NCBI GenBank assembly: GCA_003511125.1
Contig: DOJV01000037.1
Location: 1 to 14,559 of the forward strand
Length of the DNA stretch: 14,559 nucleotides
Origin: Candidatus Uhrbacteria bacterium
GTDB lineage: Bacteria > Patescibacteriota > Patescibacteriia > UBA9934 > GWF2-40-263
Direction of reading: 5' to 3'
Below are positions 13,835 to 14,559 of the stretch, piece by piece (positions within the stretch are counted from its first letter, which is position 1; each line of letters starts with the position of its first letter). The notes under the pieces are model-generated. The model did not search any database. It had not been told where the DNA came from and saw only the letters and a list, made by a program, of their open reading frames with translations. The translations under genes and the position numbers were made by a program.

Positions 13835-14068
13835 TCACTCGATCTCCCCCACCCGGCCGACTCGATCCCCCCCCTCACCCCCCCCTCACCCGGGTTTGCT
13901 GTCGGAGGGTGGGTGGTTGCCGACAGCAAACCGTCCCTCTCCCAAAGGGAGAGGGCATGGACCCGGCCAATCCAACCCCACCCCTCTCCCCTTGGGAGAG
14001 GGCCGTTAATCGGCTGGGCCGACACCAGCCGATTAACGGGGTGAGGGCTGCCAACCGGAGTCGAGTGA
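13835..14068. mobile_element. MITE-like nest of hairpins (no coding capacity)
   Basis: This is a non-coding GC-rich block. The outer inverted repeat is TCACTCGA (13835-13842) with TCGAGTGA (14061-14068). The inner terminal repeat is CCCTCACCCC (13872-13881, with a second CCCTCACCC at 13883-13891) against GGGGTGAGGG (14038-14047). Inside lie four perfect hairpins: a 13-bp stem (13893-13905 with 13920-13932), two CCCTCTCCC/GGGAGAGGG hairpins with loops AAA (13935-13955) and CTT (13982-14002), and a 15-bp stem (14003-14017 with 14025-14039). The CCCTCACCC and CCCTCTCCC pattern resembles small non-autonomous palindromic elements known from many bacterial genomes. Together with the AT-rich stretch 13737-13834, where I see nothing, it fills the gap between the DUF559 gene and the partial gene at 14135. 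Confidence 0.7.
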
Positions 14069-14090
14069 ACAAAATAACAATCACCGTTTC

Positions 14091-14123
14091 AAAAACCCCC
14101 GGCTATTCAAAAGAACGCCGGGG
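14091..14123 (-). terminator. Intrinsic terminator of the partial gene at 14135
   Basis: On the minus strand CCCCGGC and GCCGGGG form a 7-bp stem with a 13-nt loop, followed by G and five T. It lies 11 nt past the stop codon. Confidence 0.8.
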
Positions 14124-14134
14124 AGAAGAACGAA

Positions 14135-14559
14135 TTACTCGCAGGTCGCGACGGTCATGGCTTCGCAGCCGTCGACCACGCCGGTGACCTTGTGATAGAT
14201 CTCGGGGGTCGGGCTGCAGAAGTCGCCGTCGGGCGAAAAGTAGTCGATGGAGTGGCTGCCCATAAGGCTGTCGGTCGACTCCGAGACCGAAGTTGATTCA
14301 CAGCTCCAGTCGTAGCGGCCATAGGCATAGGACTCGACGCTGTAACGCACGGCGTCACCGTCGGGCACCATGAACGAGAAGCTGATGGCGTCGGTCGTCG
14401 AGGTCGAGAAGCTGGTGGTGGACCAGGTGACAAAAGCGGCCGAGCTCACGGCATACTCGTAGATCGCGGTCAGCGACTGCGAGTTGTAACCGAAGTCGGT
14501 TTCCCAAGTCACGGTCATAAGACCCCAGCCGCCAGAACCGCTACCGGTATCGGTATCGG
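14135..14559 (-). CDS. Partial GC-rich gene, probably secreted protein with DT/GS linker
   Basis: The gene runs off the right edge, so its start lies outside. In frame beyond the internal ATG at 14518, the edge encodes DTDTGSGSGGWGL. This is a linker type often placed between a lipoprotein signal and a surface domain. The visible 127 residues downstream are rich in Ser, Thr and aromatic residues, look beta-rich, and contain four Cys (in DWSCES, GDFCSP, DGCEAM, ATCE) that could form two disulfides. That fits an extracytoplasmic protein. Codons are strongly G/C-ending, as in the genes at 65 and 2715. A terminator follows. I do not recognise the family, and the secretion call is inference because the N-terminus is missing. 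Confidence 0.7.
   Translation of the reverse strand, partial: DTDTGSGSGGWGLMTVTWETDFGYNSQSLTAIYEYAVSSAAFVTWSTTSFSTSTTDAISFSFMVPDGDAVRYSVESYAYGRYDWSCESTSVSESTDSLMGSHSIDYFSPDGDFCSPTPEIYHKVTGVVDGCEAMTVATCE

Noticed and set aside
13768..14187. Several open frames on both strands over the palindromic block
   Set aside because: They exist because the GC-rich repeats lack stop codons; the sequence is hairpins, not codon-structured.
13835..14559. Assembly chimera joining foreign DNA at the right end
   Set aside because: The composition change resembles that of the two GC-rich genes inside the window, so a join is not required; only read mapping could decide.

Overview
The window looks like chromosomal DNA of a Patescibacterium (Candidate Phyla Radiation). 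The strongest reason is the minus-strand cluster coding a PrgI-family protein, a stand-alone TraC-like N-terminal domain, a VirB4-type ATPase, a VirB6-like polytopic protein and ComFC. This set and order is typical of that group. Small GIY-YIG and DUF559 nucleases, a pentapeptide-repeat protein, tRNA genes with encoded CCA and A/T-rich start regions without Shine-Dalgarno (SD) sequences fit the same source. I cannot place it below that level.

Layout. 1-950: a GC-rich plus-strand hypothetical gene (65-667) with a perfect SD and a strong terminator. 950-2600: on the minus strand, a small membrane-protein gene, tRNA-Arg(GCG), a palindromic repeat pair with a terminator, and a pentapeptide-like gene. 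2660-3200: a second GC-rich, SD-led gene with a consensus promoter and terminator. 3230-4030: a GIY-YIG nuclease gene, a second copy of the repeat pair, and two divergent tRNA-Ser genes (UGA on minus, GCU on plus) whose promoters share one -35 hexamer. 4048-13295: the main operon, read on the minus strand from an extended -10 promoter. Its order is VirB6-like, proline-rich protein, PrgI, TraC-N, VirB4, VirB8/NTF2-like, ComFC. It ends at a bidirectional terminator shared with tRNA-Ser(GCU). 13365-13736: a DUF559 nuclease gene. 13835-14068: a GC-rich, MITE-like nest of hairpins. 14135 to the right edge: a partial GC-rich gene for a probably secreted protein.

How it fits together. The operon holds the cytoplasmic motor and inner-membrane parts of a type IV secretion-like machine, with the competence protein ComFC translationally coupled at its end. 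No relaxase, coupling protein (VirD4), pilin or outer-membrane part is in the window. DNA uptake, by analogy with the ComB system of Helicobacter, is therefore at least as plausible as conjugation.

Two classes of protein gene alternate. Most are AT-leaning and lack an SD. The two GC-rich genes whose starts are visible (65-667 and 2715-3113) have clear SDs, a terminator each and acidic C-terminal tails. The third GC-rich gene (14135 onward) has its start outside the window. None of these three is recognisable to me by family.
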